This document shows, in pieces, positions 34,019 through 43,749 of a DNA stretch of 64,000 bases. The notes beneath the pieces were generated by a model, which did no database searches, was not told the origin of the DNA, and saw only the letters and a program-made list of their open reading frames with translations. Location: contig NC_017586.1 in assembly GCF_000240165.1 (NCBI RefSeq), forward strand, positions 2,976,001-3,040,000, read 5' to 3'. The translations under genes and the position numbers were made by a program. The DNA comes from Streptantibioticus cattleyicolor NRRL 8057 = DSM 46488 (GTDB taxonomy: Bacteria > Actinomycetota > Actinomycetes > Streptomycetales > Streptomycetaceae). Numbering within the stretch: position 1 is the first letter of the stretch; every line of letters begins with the position of its first letter.

Positions 34019-34024
34019 TAAGTT
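34019..34024 (+). promoter_or_regulatory. -10 box for leaderless CooC-like gene
   Basis: TAAGTT ending 7 nt before ATG 34032. No Shine-Dalgarno is present. Confidence 0.5.
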
Positions 34025-34031
34025 GTTGAAC

Positions 34032-35018
34032 ATGAAGATCGCATTCGTCGGCAAGGGGGGCAGCGGCAAGACCACGCTCTCGTCGCTGTTCATCCGCCAC
34101 CTCGCAGCCGCTCACCGTCCGGTCGTCGCCGTGGACGCCGACATCAACCAGCACCTCGGGCCGGCCCTCGGCCTCGACGAGCGGGAGGCCGCGGCGCTGC
34201 CCGCGATGGGTGCGCATCTGCCGGAGATCAAGGAGTACCTGCGCGGCGCCAACCCGCGGATCGCCTCCGCCGGGACGATGATCAAGACGACCCCGCCCGG
34301 CCGCGGCTCCCGCCTGCTGCGGGTCACCGAGGAGAACCCGGTCTACGCCGCCTGCGCGCGCACCGTCGAGCTGGACGGTGGCCCGGTACGGCTGATGGTG
34401 ACCGGGCCGTTCAACGAGTCGGACCTGGGCGTGGCCTGCTACCACTCCAAGGTCGGCGCGGTGGAGCTGTGCCTGAACCACCTGGTGGACGGCCGGGACG
34501 AGTACGTGGTGGTCGACATGACGGCCGGCAGCGACTCGTTCGCCTCGGGGATGTTCACCCGCTTCGACATGACGTTCCTGGTGGCCGAGCCGACCCGCAA
34601 GGGGGTGGCCGTGTACCGCCAGTACAAGGAGTACGCCCGGGACTTCGACGTGGCGCTGCGGGTGATCGGCAACAAGGTGCAGGGCCCGGACGACCTGGCG
34701 TTCCTGCGGGACGAGGTGGGTGACGACCTGTTGGTGACGGTGGGTCACTCCGAGTGGGTGCGGGCGATGGAGAAGGGGCGCCCGCAGCCGTTCGACCACC
34801 TGGCGGAGGCCGACCGGCGGGCGCTGCGGACGCTGCACGACGCGGTGGACGCCCGCTACGAGCGGCGCGACTGGGCCCGTTACACGCGCCAGATGGTCCA
34901 CTTCCACCTGCGCAACGCGGAGATGTGGGGGAACGCGCGGACCGGCACCGACCTCGCCGCCCAGGTCGACCCGGAGTTCGTGCTCGACGAGGCGCTCGCC
35001 GCGGCCCAGGCTTCCTGA
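34032..35018 (+). CDS. CooC/MinD-family P-loop ATPase
   Basis: 328 aa from ATG 34032. Deviant Walker A KGGSGKTT (residues 8-15), switch motif AVDADINQHLG, and DMTAGSDSFASG as the second switch. These mark the SIMIBI class with CooC, a nickel-insertion ATPase, as nearest named relative. The C-terminal half has FLVAEPTRKGVAVYRQYKEYARDF. No carbon monoxide dehydrogenase or nickel gene is nearby, so the client is unknown. The protein is conserved upstream of acsA in Streptomyces. It ends with a strong hairpin at 35029-35054. Confidence 0.82.
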   Translation: MKIAFVGKGGSGKTTLSSLFIRHLAAAHRPVVAVDADINQHLGPALGLDEREAAALPAMGAHLPEIKEYLRGANPRIASAGTMIKTTPPGRGSRLLRVTEENPVYAACARTVELDGGPVRLMVTGPFNESDLGVACYHSKVGAVELCLNHLVDGRDEYVVVDMTAGSDSFASGMFTRFDMTFLVAEPTRKGVAVYRQYKEYARDFDVALRVIGNKVQGPDDLAFLRDEVGDDLLVTVGHSEWVRAMEKGRPQPFDHLAEADRRALRTLHDAVDARYERRDWARYTRQMVHFHLRNAEMWGNARTGTDLAAQVDPEFVLDEALAAAQAS

Positions 35019-35028
35019 CCCACCGGCA

Positions 35029-35054
35029 GGCGGCCGGGGAAGACCCCGGCCGCC
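35029..35054 (+). terminator. Terminator after the CooC-like gene
   Basis: Perfect stem GGCGGCCGGGG / CCCCGGCCGCC with loop AAGA, starting 10 bp after the stop. No T-run, as is common in Streptomyces. Confidence 0.72.
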
Positions 35055-35132
35055 TCCCGATGGCCCATACCGGTGTGTCGCGCCGGGGCGCCGAGGGCAG
35101 GCTGCACCCGGCAGCGGAGCCGGGAGCCCCCA

Positions 35133-35148
35133 ACAGGTCTAAACCAAT
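35133..35148. promoter_or_regulatory. DasR-like (dre) site upstream of acsA
   Basis: ACAGGTCTAAACCAAT matches 13 of 16 positions of the DasR responsive element ACTGGTCTAGACCACT as I recall it. It sits 109 bp upstream of the acsA start. DasR is a GntR-family repressor that senses aminosugar phosphates. Binding is not shown. Confidence 0.45.
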
Positions 35149-35256
35149 TGCCGGAGAGCCCTTGTCAGCCGCCGCCTGGACTGATGAGCTATGCCCTGGG
35201 ACAAATGGCAACACCCGAGGGACATCCCGCGGCCAAGCGGACAAAGGGAGTATGGC

Positions 35257-37263
35257 GTGAGCAGCAACGAGAGCCTGGCCAATCTGTTGCGGGAGGAGCG
35301 GCGCTTCGCGCCCCCGGCGGAGCTGGCCGCGACCGCCAACGTGACCGGCGACGCCTATGAGAAGGCCGCCGGCGACCGGCTGGGCTTCTGGGCCGAGCAG
35401 GCCCGCCGCCTGGACTGGGCGGTCGAGCCGACCGAGACCCTGGACTGGTCCAACCCGCCGTTCGCCAAGTGGTTCGCGGACGGCCGGCTCAACGTGGCCT
35501 ACAACTGCGTGGACCGGCACGTCGAGGCGGGCCGCGGGGACCGGGTCGCCCTGCACTTCGAGGGCGAGCCGGGCGACAGCCGCTCGATCACCTACGCCGA
35601 GCTCCAGGAGGAGGTCGCCAGGGCGGCCAACGCGCTGACCGAGCTGGGGGTCGAGGCGGGCGACCGGGTCGCCATCTACCTGCCGATGATCCCGGAGGCG
35701 GCGGTGGCCATGCTGGCCTGCGCCCGGATCGGGGCGCCGCACTCGGTGGTCTTCGGCGGCTTCTCCGCCGACGCGCTGGCCACCCGGATCCAGGACGCCG
35801 ACGCCAAGGTGGTCATCACCGCCGACGGAGGCTGGCGGCGCGGCAAGCCCGGGGCGCTCAAGCCCGCCGTGGACGAGGCGCTGACCCGGCCCGGCACCGA
35901 GGGCGTCCGCCATGTTCTCGTGGTCCGCCGTACCGCGCAGGAGGTCGAGTGGACCGAGGGGCGCGACCTGTGGTGGCACGAGGTGACGGGACGTCAGTCC
36001 GCCACGCACACCGCGCAGCCGTTCCCGGCCGAGCACCCGCTGTTCATCCTGTACACCTCGGGCACCACGGGTAAGCCCAAGGGCATCCTGCACACCTCCG
36101 GCGGCTACCTCACCCAGGCGGCCTACACCCACCACGCCGTCTTCGACCTCAAGCCGGAGTCGGACGTCTACTGGTGCACCGCGGACATCGGCTGGGTCAC
36201 CGGCCACTCCTACATCGTCTACGGACCGCTGGCCAACGGCGCCACCCAGGTGATGTACGAGGGCACCCCGGACACCCCGCACCAGGGCCGGTTCTGGGAG
36301 ATCGTGCAGAAGTACGGGGTCACCATCCTGTACACCGCGCCCACCGCGATCCGGACGTTCATGAAGTGGGGCGACGAGATCCCGGCCCGCTACGACCTGT
36401 CCTCGCTGCGGGTCCTCGGGTCGGTCGGCGAGCCGATCAACCCGGAGGCGTGGGTCTGGTACCGGGAGAAGATCGGGGCCGGCCGGACGCCGGTCGTGGA
36501 CACCTGGTGGCAGACGGAGACCGGCTCCGTCATGATCAGCCCGCTGCCCGGGGTCACCGAGACCAAGCCCGGCTCCGCCCAGCGCGCGCTGCCCGGCATC
36601 AGCGCCACCGTGGTGGACGACAACGGCGCCGAGGTGCCCAACGGTTCCGGCGGCTACCTGGTGGTCACCGAGCCGTGGCCGTCGATGCTGCGCACCATCT
36701 GGGGCGACGAGCAGCGCTACCTGGACACCTACTGGTCCCGTTTCGCGCGCCGGGCCACCGACGCGGACGGCGGCGAGACCCGCGTCCCGCTCTACTTCGC
36801 CGGGGACGGCGCCAAGAAGGACGAGGACGGGGACATCTGGCTGCTCGGCCGGGTGGACGACGTCATGCTGGTCTCCGGCCACAACATCTCCACCACCGAG
36901 GTGGAATCGGCCCTGGTCTCGCACCCCAAGGTGGCCGAGGCCGCGGTGGTCGGCGCCACCGACGCCACCACCGGCCAGGCCATCTGCGCCTTCGTCATCC
37001 TGCGGGGCGCCGCCGCCGACGAGGGCGACGCGCTCGTGGCCGAACTGCGCGACCACGTCGGCCGCACCCTCGGCCCGATCGCCAAGCCCAAGCGCATCAT
37101 GACCGTCGCGGAGCTGCCCAAGACCCGCTCCGGCAAGATCATGCGCCGGCTGCTGCGGGACGTGGCGGAGAACCGCGCCCTCGGCGACGTCACCACCCTC
37201 ACCGACTCCACCGTCATGGAGCTGATCCAGGCCAAGCTGCCCAGCGCGCCCAGCGAGGACTGA
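35257..37263 (+). CDS. acsA: Acetyl-coenzyme A synthetase
   Basis: 668 aa from GTG 35257 (AGGGAG 7 nt upstream). It activates acetate to acetyl-CoA through acetyl-AMP. The adenylate-forming P-loop [11 protein letters not shown] (about residues 267-277), [33 protein letters not shown] and [14 protein letters not shown] are all present. The regulatory acetylation lysine is in [11 protein letters not shown] (about Lys626). Full family length, so probably active. A DasR-like site upstream suggests nutrient control; a strong hairpin follows. Confidence 0.96.
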   Translation: MSSNESLANLLREERRFAPPAELAATANVTGDAYEKAAGDRLGFWAEQARRLDWAVEPTETLDWSNPPFAKWFADGRLNVAYNCVDRHVEAGRGDRVALHFEGEPGDSRSITYAELQEEVARAANALTELGVEAGDRVAIYLPMIPEAAVAMLACARIGAPHSVVFGGFSADALATRIQDADAKVVITADGGWRRGKPGALKPAVDEALTRPGTEGVRHVLVVRRTAQEVEWTEGRDLWWHEVTGRQSATHTAQPFPAEHPLFILYTSGTTGKPKGILHTSGGYLTQAAYTHHAVFDLKPESDVYWCTADIGWVTGHSYIVYGPLANGATQVMYEGTPDTPHQGRFWEIVQKYGVTILYTAPTAIRTFMKWGDEIPARYDLSSLRVLGSVGEPINPEAWVWYREKIGAGRTPVVDTWWQTETGSVMISPLPGVTETKPGSAQRALPGISATVVDDNGAEVPNGSGGYLVVTEPWPSMLRTIWGDEQRYLDTYWSRFARRATDADGGETRVPLYFAGDGAKKDEDGDIWLLGRVDDVMLVSGHNISTTEVESALVSHPKVAEAAVVGATDATTGQAICAFVILRGAAADEGDALVAELRDHVGRTLGPIAKPKRIMTVAELPKTRSGKIMRRLLRDVAENRALGDVTTLTDSTVMELIQAKLPSAPSED

Positions 37264-37289
37264 CCCCGGGCGGGTGAGCGAGGCGTTAC

Positions 37290-37320
37290 GGGGGCGCCCG
37301 GCGACATGCCGGGCGCCCCC
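37290..37320 (+). terminator. Terminator after acsA
   Basis: A 13-bp perfect stem GGGGGCGCCCGGC / GCCGGGCGCCCCC with loop GACAT. Confidence 0.75.
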
Positions 37321-37400
37321 GGCGCGCTTATGGTGGCCATGCGTGCCCGTGCGCCGGTAACGGCCGCCGCGCGCGCCGCCGAGCCCGACCGGAGGTCACC

Positions 37401-38783
37401 GTGGCGCACTCCGAGCCGTCGGTCCGCCACCGCACCGTCTTCCTGGGGCGGATGCCGCTGCCGGAACGCAACTTCGTGGCCGACGCGCTGCGCACCGAGA
37501 CCGTGGGCGGGGTGCTGCTGCTGATCGCCGCCGTGGTGGCGCTGGTGCTGGCCAACACCCCGGCGCGGCACGGCTACGCGGCCGTGCGGGACTTCGCCTT
37601 CGGCCCCGGCGCCGTCCATCTGCGTCTGTCGGTCGCCCACTGGTGCACCGACGGACTGCTCACCGTCTTCTTCTTCGTCGCCGGGATCGAGCTCAAGCGC
37701 GAGCTGACCACCGGGGAGCTGCGTTCGCCGGCCGCCGCGGTGCTGCCGGTGGCCGCCGCGGTGTGCGGGATGCTCTGCCCGGCCCTGACCTACCTGGCCG
37801 TGGGCGGGACCCACGGCGGTGACCTGCGCGGCTGGGCGGTGCCGACCGCCACCGACATCGCCTTCGCGCTCGCCGTCCTGGCCGTCCTCGGCACCGCGCT
37901 CCCGGCCGCGCTGCGCGCCTTCCTGCTGACGCTGGCGGTGGTGGACGACCTGTTCGCCATCGTGATCATCGCGGTCGCCTACACCGCCACGATCCGTCCG
38001 GTGTACCTGGGGCTCGCCGTCGCCGGGCTGGTGCTCTTCCGGCTGCTGCTGCGCAAGGGGGTGCGCGGCTGGTACGTGTACGTACCGCTGGCCGTGGTGG
38101 TGTGGGGGCTGACGCACGGCAGCGGGGTGCACGCGACCATCGCGGGGGTGGCGATGGGGCTGGCGCTGCCGACCGGGCGGGGGGAGCGGGTGGAGCACCT
38201 GGTGCGTCCGGTCTCGGCGGGGCTCGCGGTGCCGCTGTTCGCGCTCTTCGCGGCCGGGGTGCCGGTCTCCGGCGCGGCGCTGCACGCGGTCTTCACCGCG
38301 CCGGAGACGGTCGGGGTGGTGCTGGGGCTCTTCGCCGGGAAGATCCTCGGGGTCTTCGGCGGATCGTGGCTGACCGCGCGCTTCACCCGGGCCGCGCTCG
38401 GTCCCGAACTGGCCTGGGCCGACGTGTTCGCGGTGGCCTGCCTGGGCGGCATCGGCTTCACCGTGTCGCTGCTCATCGGCGAACTGGCCTTTCCCGTCGA
38501 CCCGGTGCTCGCCGACGAGGTCAAGGCGGCGGTGCTGGTGGGCTCGTTGGCCTCGGCGATCGCCGCCTGCGTGGTGCTCAAGCTGCGCAACACCCGGTAC
38601 CGCCGGCTCGTCGAGGAGGAGGAACGGGACGAGGACCGGGACGGCGTCCCGGACGTGTACGCGCAAGGAGATCCGGCGTACCACCTGAGGATGGCGGCGA
38701 TCCACGAGGCCAGGGCCGCCGAGCACCGCAGGCTCGCGGAAGTGACCCGCCGGGGCACGCGACCGCAGGACGGTCCGGCATGA
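37401..38783 (+). CDS. nhaA: NhaA-type Na+/H+ antiporter
   Basis: 460 aa, GTG start with GGAGG 7 nt upstream. About 11-12 spans. Core motifs are the ATDIAFALAVLAVLG segment and the ion-binding aspartate pair in LTLAVVDDLFAI, both diagnostic of NhaA. FFFVAGIELKRELTTGEL matches the second helix. It exchanges Na+ for H+ across the membrane for pH and salt control. The C-terminal about 70 residues are cytoplasmic and charged (EEEERDEDRDG; EARAAEHRRLAEV), longer than in E. coli NhaA. The holin-like gene follows 55 bp downstream. Confidence 0.94.
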   Translation: MAHSEPSVRHRTVFLGRMPLPERNFVADALRTETVGGVLLLIAAVVALVLANTPARHGYAAVRDFAFGPGAVHLRLSVAHWCTDGLLTVFFFVAGIELKRELTTGELRSPAAAVLPVAAAVCGMLCPALTYLAVGGTHGGDLRGWAVPTATDIAFALAVLAVLGTALPAALRAFLLTLAVVDDLFAIVIIAVAYTATIRPVYLGLAVAGLVLFRLLLRKGVRGWYVYVPLAVVVWGLTHGSGVHATIAGVAMGLALPTGRGERVEHLVRPVSAGLAVPLFALFAAGVPVSGAALHAVFTAPETVGVVLGLFAGKILGVFGGSWLTARFTRAALGPELAWADVFAVACLGGIGFTVSLLIGELAFPVDPVLADEVKAAVLVGSLASAIAACVVLKLRNTRYRRLVEEEERDEDRDGVPDVYAQGDPAYHLRMAAIHEARAAEHRRLAEVTRRGTRPQDGPA

Positions 38784-38838
38784 TCGAGGGGTAGCACGGT
38801 CACCCCTCGACCACCAACCGCACACGACGGAGGACGCG

Positions 38839-39303
38839 ATGAGCGCAGCCGACCAGGCCGACGAGCGCAGCTTGGGCCAACTGGTCGCCCAGGCCACGGC
38901 GGAGATGTCCGCCCTCGTGCACGACGAGATCGCGCTGGCCAAGGCCGAGCTGCGGCAGGACGTCAAGCGCGCCGGGATCGGCGGCGGCGCGATCACCGCG
39001 GCCGGGGTGCTGGCGCTCTTCGCGCTGCCGGTGCTGAGCTTCGCCGCCGCGTACGGCATCCACAACCTCGGGCTCGGGCTCGCCTGGTCGTTCCTGATCG
39101 TGGGGGGCGCCTACCTGGCGCTCGCGGCGGTCCTGGGGCTCTTCGCGGTGGCCAAGTTCAAGAAGGTCAAGAAGCCGGAGCGGTCCATCGCCTCGGCCCG
39201 GCAGACCGCCGCCGTCCTGGGCACCGTCAAGCCGCACCCGCGCGGTGCCGTACCGGCGCAGGGCCACAGGGAAGCAGCCCCGGCCCCCGCCGAGCACGCG
39301 TGA
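38839..39303 (+). CDS. Holin-X/DUF1469-type small membrane protein
   Basis: 154 aa. An amphipathic N-terminus (LGQLVAQATAEMSALVHDEIALAKAELRQDVKRAG) is followed by two spans (ITAAGVLALFALPVLSFAAAYG; LAWSFLIVGGAYLALAAVLGLF) and a basic tail KFKKVKKPERS. This is the actinobacterial phage-holin-family/YqjE-like architecture. Despite the name there is no phage context here. RBS GGAGG 8 nt before ATG. It probably shares a transcript with the hydrolase 28 bp downstream. Confidence 0.82.
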   Translation: MSAADQADERSLGQLVAQATAEMSALVHDEIALAKAELRQDVKRAGIGGGAITAAGVLALFALPVLSFAAAYGIHNLGLGLAWSFLIVGGAYLALAAVLGLFAVAKFKKVKKPERSIASARQTAAVLGTVKPHPRGAVPAQGHREAAPAPAEHA

Positions 39304-39331
39304 AGGCGCCGATTGTGACACGCTCTCGGAC

Positions 39332-40252
39332 ATGACGGACGTTGACTCGTCGGGGATCCGCCTCGAAGGCCCGTGGACGCACCGGGACGTGGCGGCCAAC
39401 GGCGCCCGCTTCCACATCGCCGAGCTGGGCGACGGTCCGCTGGTCCTGCTGCTGCACGGCTTCCCGCAGTTCTGGTGGACGTGGCGGCACCAGCTGACCG
39501 CGCTGGCCGAGGCCGGGTTCCGCGCCGTGGCGATGGACCTGCGCGGCGTCGGCGGCAGCGACCGCACCCCGCGCGGGTACGACCCGGGCAACCTGGCGCT
39601 CGACGTGACCGGGGTGATCAGGTCGCTGGGCGAGGCCGACGCCGCGCTGGTCGGCCACGACCTGGGCGGTTACCTGGCGTGGACGGCGGCGGTGATGCGC
39701 CCCAAGCTGGTGCGCCGGCTGGCGGTGGCCTCGATGCCGCATCCGCGCCGGTGGCGGGCGGCGATGCTGAGGGACGTCCGGCAGAGCGCGGACAGCTCGC
39801 ACGTCTGGGGCTTCCAGCGGCCGTGGCTGCCAGAGCGGCGGCTGACGGTGGACGACGCGGCGCTGGTGGGGCGGCTGATCCAGGACTGGTCGGGGCCCCG
39901 GCCGCCGGAGGAGGAGGCGCTGCGCGCCTACCGGCAGGCGATGCTGATCCCCTCCACCGCGCACTGCTCGATCGAGCCGTACCGCTGGCTGATGCGCTCG
40001 ATGGCGCGGCCGGACGGGATGCAGTTCTACCGCAGGATGAAACGGCCGGTGCGGGTGCCCACGCTCCATCTGCACGGTTCGCTCGACCCGGTGATGCGCA
40101 TCCGCAGCGCGGCCGGTTCCGGGGAGTACGTGGAGGCGCCCTACCGCTGGCGGCTCTTCGACGGCCTCGGCCACTTCCCGCACGAGGAGGACCCGCTGGC
40201 GTTCTCCACCGAGCTGGTCAACTGGCTCAAGGACCCCGAACCCGACCGCTGA
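39332..40252 (+). CDS. Alpha/beta hydrolase, epoxide-hydrolase-like
   Basis: 306 aa. HGFPQFWWTW gives the oxyanion HGxP motif. GHDLGG (about residues 107-112) places an aspartate nucleophile, as in epoxide hydrolases and haloalkane dehalogenases. The catalytic histidine is in GLGHFPHEEDP, and the cap contains YRWLMRSMARP. It should open small epoxides to diols; the natural substrate is unknown. ATG 39332 has no clear SD; coupling to the holin-like gene is possible. Confidence 0.85.
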   Translation: MTDVDSSGIRLEGPWTHRDVAANGARFHIAELGDGPLVLLLHGFPQFWWTWRHQLTALAEAGFRAVAMDLRGVGGSDRTPRGYDPGNLALDVTGVIRSLGEADAALVGHDLGGYLAWTAAVMRPKLVRRLAVASMPHPRRWRAAMLRDVRQSADSSHVWGFQRPWLPERRLTVDDAALVGRLIQDWSGPRPPEEEALRAYRQAMLIPSTAHCSIEPYRWLMRSMARPDGMQFYRRMKRPVRVPTLHLHGSLDPVMRIRSAAGSGEYVEAPYRWRLFDGLGHFPHEEDPLAFSTELVNWLKDPEPDR

Positions 40253-40620
40253 CCGCCGCCCCGGAAGACCACCGGTGCGACCATCACGCCATCTCACCGT
40301 ACGACCGTCAGCCAAATGCCGGACGCATAAGCCGAATGAGCGAGGCGCTGGTGGTTACCGACCTTGCGGTGCGGGCACGTAGCTCGGTATGGGCTGGACG
40401 CACGACTACCGTGACGTATCAAGCGACCACCGGGGCACCGCCGCTACGCGTCGGCCGACGCCCGGGACGGTCCGCTACGACCAGGAGCAGTTGCTGGCCA
40501 TTCCGCACATCCTGCGGCGCCGCGCTCGCTGGGTGAGCGCCCGGTTGCGCCACACGACACGCGGCTGACCTGGCCTTCCCCCGCCGACCCGATCTCACCG
40601 CCCGTTCGGCGCGGGCCGGA
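40253..40620. other. Gap between hydrolase and MarP-like gene
   Basis: It contains one plausible small ORF (40389-40568, listed). Otherwise I see no strong signal. Confidence 0.4.
40389..40568 (+). CDS. Possible small basic protein, 59 aa
   Basis: ATG to TGA, 59 codons: starts MGWTHDYRDV, ends QEQLLAIPHILRRRARWVSARLRHTTRG. The second half is a basic amphipathic helix with a regular Leu/Ile/Arg pattern, which suggests selection rather than chance. There is no convincing ribosome-binding site, and I do not recognise a family. It lies between two convergent genes. Treat as hypothetical. Confidence 0.35.
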   Translation: MGWTHDYRDVSSDHRGTAATRRPTPGTVRYDQEQLLAIPHILRRRARWVSARLRHTTRG

Positions 40621-41820
40621 TCACAGCGCGCATCCCTGGGTGTCCACCGGGCGTGCCGCGGTCCGGCCCGCGGCGACGTCGGTGCGTACCTCGTGCGAGG
40701 TGAGCGCGTAGCCGGTGCGGTCGTCGTCGAGCGACTTGGCGAAGACCACGCCGTAGACCTCGCCGTCCGGGGTGAGCAGCGGGCCGCCGGAGTTGCCCTG
40801 GCGGACGGTGGTGTAGAGCGAGTAGACGTCACGGCTGACGTTGCCGCGGTGGTAGATGTCCGGGCCGTGCGGCTGGATGCGGGCGCGGACCCGGGCGGCC
40901 CGCACGTCGTACCCGCCGTTCTCCGGGAAGCCGGCCACGATGGCGCCGTCGCCGCTGTGCGCGGGGTGGCCGACGAAGTCGAGGGCGGGGGCGTCGAGCG
41001 AGGGCACGTCCAGCACGGCGATGTCCCGCTGCCAGTCGTAGAGCACGACCTTGCCCTGGTACGTGGGGCCCTCGCCGCCGACCTGGACCACCGGATCGGT
41101 GACCCCGCCGACCACGTGGGCGTTGGTCATCACCCGGTGCGGGGCGAAGACGAAGCCGCTGCCCTCCAGCAGCTTGCCGCAGCCGCCGGCGGTGCCGGTG
41201 ACCTTGACGATGCTGCGCTCGGCGCGGAGCGCCGCGGGGGCGGTGGCGAGCCTGGGGTCGGGGGCCGGCACCGGGGCGATCGGCTCGCTGGAGAACGGGG
41301 TGAACACCTGCGGGAAGCCGTTCTGCGCCAGCACCGAGGAGAAGTCGGCGAACCACATGTCGGCGCGCTGCGGGATCATCCGGGAGACCCCGGTGAGCAC
41401 CTTGGAGGCGCGTACCTCACGCCCGATGGTGGGCAGCGCGGTGCCGGCCAGCGCGGAGCCGATCAGCCAGGCCACCAGCAGCATCGCCAGCACGTTGACG
41501 AGCGCGCCGCCGGTGGCGTCCACCGCCCGCGCCGGGGACCAGGTGATCCGGGTGCGCACCTTGTTGCCCAGGTGCGTGGTGAACGCCTGTCCCACCGAGG
41601 CGCAGACGATCACGACCACCACGGCCATGATCGCGCTGAACGTCCCCGGGGTGGCGTTGCCCATCGCCCCGTCCCAGATGACGGGGAGGACGTAGATCGC
41701 GGCGAGACCGCCCCCGAGGAAACCCAGCACCGACAGGATGCCCACCACGAATCCCTGCCGGTAGCCGATCACGGCGAACCACACGGCGGCGAGCAAGAGC
41801 AGGACGTCCAGCGCGTTCAC
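40621..41820 (-). CDS. MarP-like membrane serine protease (CvpA domain plus trypsin-like domain)
   Basis: 399 aa. Four N-terminal spans form a CvpA/colicin-V-type domain (MNALDVLLLLAAVWFAVIGY, then IMAVVVVIVCASVGQAF). An extracytoplasmic chymotrypsin-like protease follows: His in MTNAHVV, Asp in WQRDIAVLDV, Ser in RQGNSGGPL. This is the architecture of M. tuberculosis MarP, needed for acid and oxidative stress resistance. Cysteines in AGGCGK and the C-terminal QGCAL could form the disulfide that stabilises MarP. GTG 41820 follows the Nudix stop by 12 bp. The genes nth, nudix and this protease form one leftward unit. Confidence 0.9.
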   Translation of the reverse strand: MNALDVLLLLAAVWFAVIGYRQGFVVGILSVLGFLGGGLAAIYVLPVIWDGAMGNATPGTFSAIMAVVVVIVCASVGQAFTTHLGNKVRTRITWSPARAVDATGGALVNVLAMLLVAWLIGSALAGTALPTIGREVRASKVLTGVSRMIPQRADMWFADFSSVLAQNGFPQVFTPFSSEPIAPVPAPDPRLATAPAALRAERSIVKVTGTAGGCGKLLEGSGFVFAPHRVMTNAHVVGGVTDPVVQVGGEGPTYQGKVVLYDWQRDIAVLDVPSLDAPALDFVGHPAHSGDGAIVAGFPENGGYDVRAARVRARIQPHGPDIYHRGNVSRDVYSLYTTVRQGNSGGPLLTPDGEVYGVVFAKSLDDDRTGYALTSHEVRTDVAAGRTAARPVDTQGCAL

Positions 41821-41832
41821 CGGGATACCGTC

Positions 41833-42501
41833 TCACGTACGACGGGCCAGCGGGACTTCCCTTTCCCGGTCCCACTCCCGCTCCCAGCCGCTGAAGTACA
41901 GGATGCGGTCGATGAGTTCGGCGGTGAAGCCCCATACCAGGACATCGCACACGAGGAAGGCCGGGCCGCGGTGGCCGCTGGGGTGGGTGACCATCGCCCG
42001 GTTGCCCGGATCGGCGAGTTCGGCGACGGGGACGGTGAAGACCCGTTCCGTCTCGGCCGGATCGACCACCCGCACCGGGCTGCGCTCCCGCCACCAGCCG
42101 AGCACCGGGGTGACCACGAAGCCGCTGACCGGGATGTAGAGCCGGGGCAGCACCCCGAAGATCTGCACCCCGGCCGGGTCCAGCCCGGTCTCCTCGCACG
42201 CCTCGCGCAGCGCGGCCCGGACCGGACCCTCGCCCTCCGGGTCGCCGTCCTGCGGATCGAGGGAGCCGCCGGGGAACGAGGGCTGGCCGGCGTGCGAGCG
42301 CAGCGACCGGGAGCGCTCCATCAGCAGCAGCTCCGGGCCGTCCGGGCCCTCCCCGAAGAGGATCAGCACGGCCGACGGACGCCCGCCGTCGGCCGGCGGC
42401 AGGAAGCGGCTCAGCTCCTCCGGCGGCAGCACCGCGGCCACCTCGGCGACCGGCGCCAGCCAGGCGGGCAGCCCGCGCACATCGCACCCGGCCGTCGTCA
42501 T
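41833..42501 (-). CDS. Nudix hydrolase, coenzyme A pyrophosphatase-like
   Basis: 222 aa from ATG 42501, which overlaps the nth stop (ATGA) and has GGAGGGGG upstream. The Nudix box ([14 protein letters not shown]) is preceded by [21 protein letters not shown], the extra motif of the CoA pyrophosphatase subgroup (NUDT7/8, YeaB). It may cleave CoA to 3',5'-ADP and phosphopantetheine. The C-terminus [13 protein letters not shown] is typical of this group in Streptomyces. It is coupled to the nth gene. Confidence 0.85.
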   Translation of the reverse strand: MTTAGCDVRGLPAWLAPVAEVAAVLPPEELSRFLPPADGGRPSAVLILFGEGPDGPELLLMERSRSLRSHAGQPSFPGGSLDPQDGDPEGEGPVRAALREACEETGLDPAGVQIFGVLPRLYIPVSGFVVTPVLGWWRERSPVRVVDPAETERVFTVPVAELADPGNRAMVTHPSGHRGPAFLVCDVLVWGFTAELIDRILYFSGWEREWDREREVPLARRT

Positions 42502-43544
42502 TCCCCCTCCCCCGCCGGGACCACCGGCTGGTGGACGGCCTTCTGGTGCTCCACGAAGGACGGCGGCGGCTTGAGCCGCTGCCCGGTGCCGCCCGGCTGG
42601 AGCTCGTACTTCAGCAGCTTGCGCGCCTTGTCCGGGTCGGTCTCGCCCTCCCCGTAGGAGGGGCACAGCGGGGCGATCGGGCAGGCGCCGCAGGCCGGCT
42701 TGCGGGAGTGGCAGACGCGGCGGCCGTGGAAGATCAGCCGGTGCGAGAGCATCGTCCACTCCGACTTCGGGAAGAGGGAGCCGACCTCCTCCTCGATCTT
42801 CTCCGGGTCCTCGGAGGTGGTCCAGCCGAAGCGGCGGGCGAGCCGGCCGAAGTGGGTGTCCACGGTGATCCCCGGGACACCGAAGGCGTTGCCGAGCACC
42901 ACGTTGGCGGTCTTGCGCCCGACCCCGGGCAGCGTCACCAGGTCCTCCAGGCGCCCGGGGACCTCGCCGCCGAACCGGTCACGCAGCGCCGCCGACAGCC
43001 CCAGCAGCGATCTGGCCTTGGCCCGGAAGAAGCCGGTGGGCCGGACGATCTCCTCCAGCTCCTGCGGATCGGCCGCCGCCATCTCCTCCGGGGTGGGGTA
43101 CCTGGCGAAGAGCGCCGGGGTCGTCATGTTGACCCGCAGATCGGTGGTCTGCGCCGACAGCACGGTGGCCACCAGCAACTGGAACGGGTTCTCGAAGTCC
43201 AGCTCGGGGTGGACGTACGGGTAGAACTCGGCCAGCTCGCGGTTGATCCGCCGGGCCCGCCGGACCAGTGCGGTACGGGACTCGGCCTTGGCCGCGGGCT
43301 TCTTCGCGGGGCCCTTCGCCGCGGGGGCCTGCTTGGCGGCGGGCCTCTTCGCGGCGGCCTTCCTCGGCGCGGCCTTCTTGGCGGGGGCCTTCGCGGGGGC
43401 CGCCTTCCCGCCCGGGGCGCGCTTGCGCGGAGCCGCTTCGGCCGTACGGGCAGGCTGTTCGCTCACAGCGGAATCCGGGGCGGCGGTCACCCGGACGGAT
43501 CCGCCATCTTGCTTCTTCCTCGGCGCACTTGGCGTATCAGGCAC
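42498..43544 (-). CDS. nth: Endonuclease III with long Lys/Ala-rich N-terminus
   Basis: 348 aa. Residues about 110-320 form the base-excision glycosylase/AP-lyase: [12 protein letters not shown], helix-hairpin-helix [14 protein letters not shown] with the catalytic lysine, [11 protein letters not shown] with the catalytic aspartate, and a 4Fe-4S cluster C-X6-C-X2-C-X5-C in [17 protein letters not shown]. It removes oxidised pyrimidines. The first about 95 residues are a disordered Ala/Lys/Pro tail that recalls the TopA C-terminus. GTG 43544 has TAGGCT 6 nt upstream, so it is probably leaderless. It heads the nth-nudix-marP unit. Confidence 0.94.
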   Translation of the reverse strand: MPDTPSAPRKKQDGGSVRVTAAPDSAVSEQPARTAEAAPRKRAPGGKAAPAKAPAKKAAPRKAAAKRPAAKQAPAAKGPAKKPAAKAESRTALVRRARRINRELAEFYPYVHPELDFENPFQLLVATVLSAQTTDLRVNMTTPALFARYPTPEEMAAADPQELEEIVRPTGFFRAKARSLLGLSAALRDRFGGEVPGRLEDLVTLPGVGRKTANVVLGNAFGVPGITVDTHFGRLARRFGWTTSEDPEKIEEEVGSLFPKSEWTMLSHRLIFHGRRVCHSRKPACGACPIAPLCPSYGEGETDPDKARKLLKYELQPGGTGQRLKPPPSFVEHQKAVHQPVVPAGEGE

Positions 43545-43550
43545 CCGGCC

Positions 43551-43556
43551 AGCCTA
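43551..43556 (-). promoter_or_regulatory. -10 box for leaderless nth
   Basis: TAGGCT on the minus strand, 6 nt before the GTG. Confidence 0.55.
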
Positions 43557-43749
43557 AGGCTCGGCGCCCGGATCCGCCCTTGGCCACCACGATGACGGCG
43601 CCCCGGCCGCACCGCCGCGACCGGCCATTTCGACCCCGCCGCACGCCCCGGGCCCGGCATAGGACACACTTGTGATTGATCGCACTGTTTTACCGTCCGG
43701 CATGATGGGGACAGGTCCCGGTCGGTGGAAGTCAACAAGGAGAGACCTC

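Noticed and set aside
36792-39065. 757-codon minus-strand frame antisense to acsA and nhaA
   Set aside because: Arg/His/Pro-rich shadow sequence; both plus-strand genes have full family motifs.
38839-39303. Holin-like protein as a sign of prophage
   Set aside because: The Holin-X family is a common chromosomal protein in actinobacteria and no phage gene is nearby.
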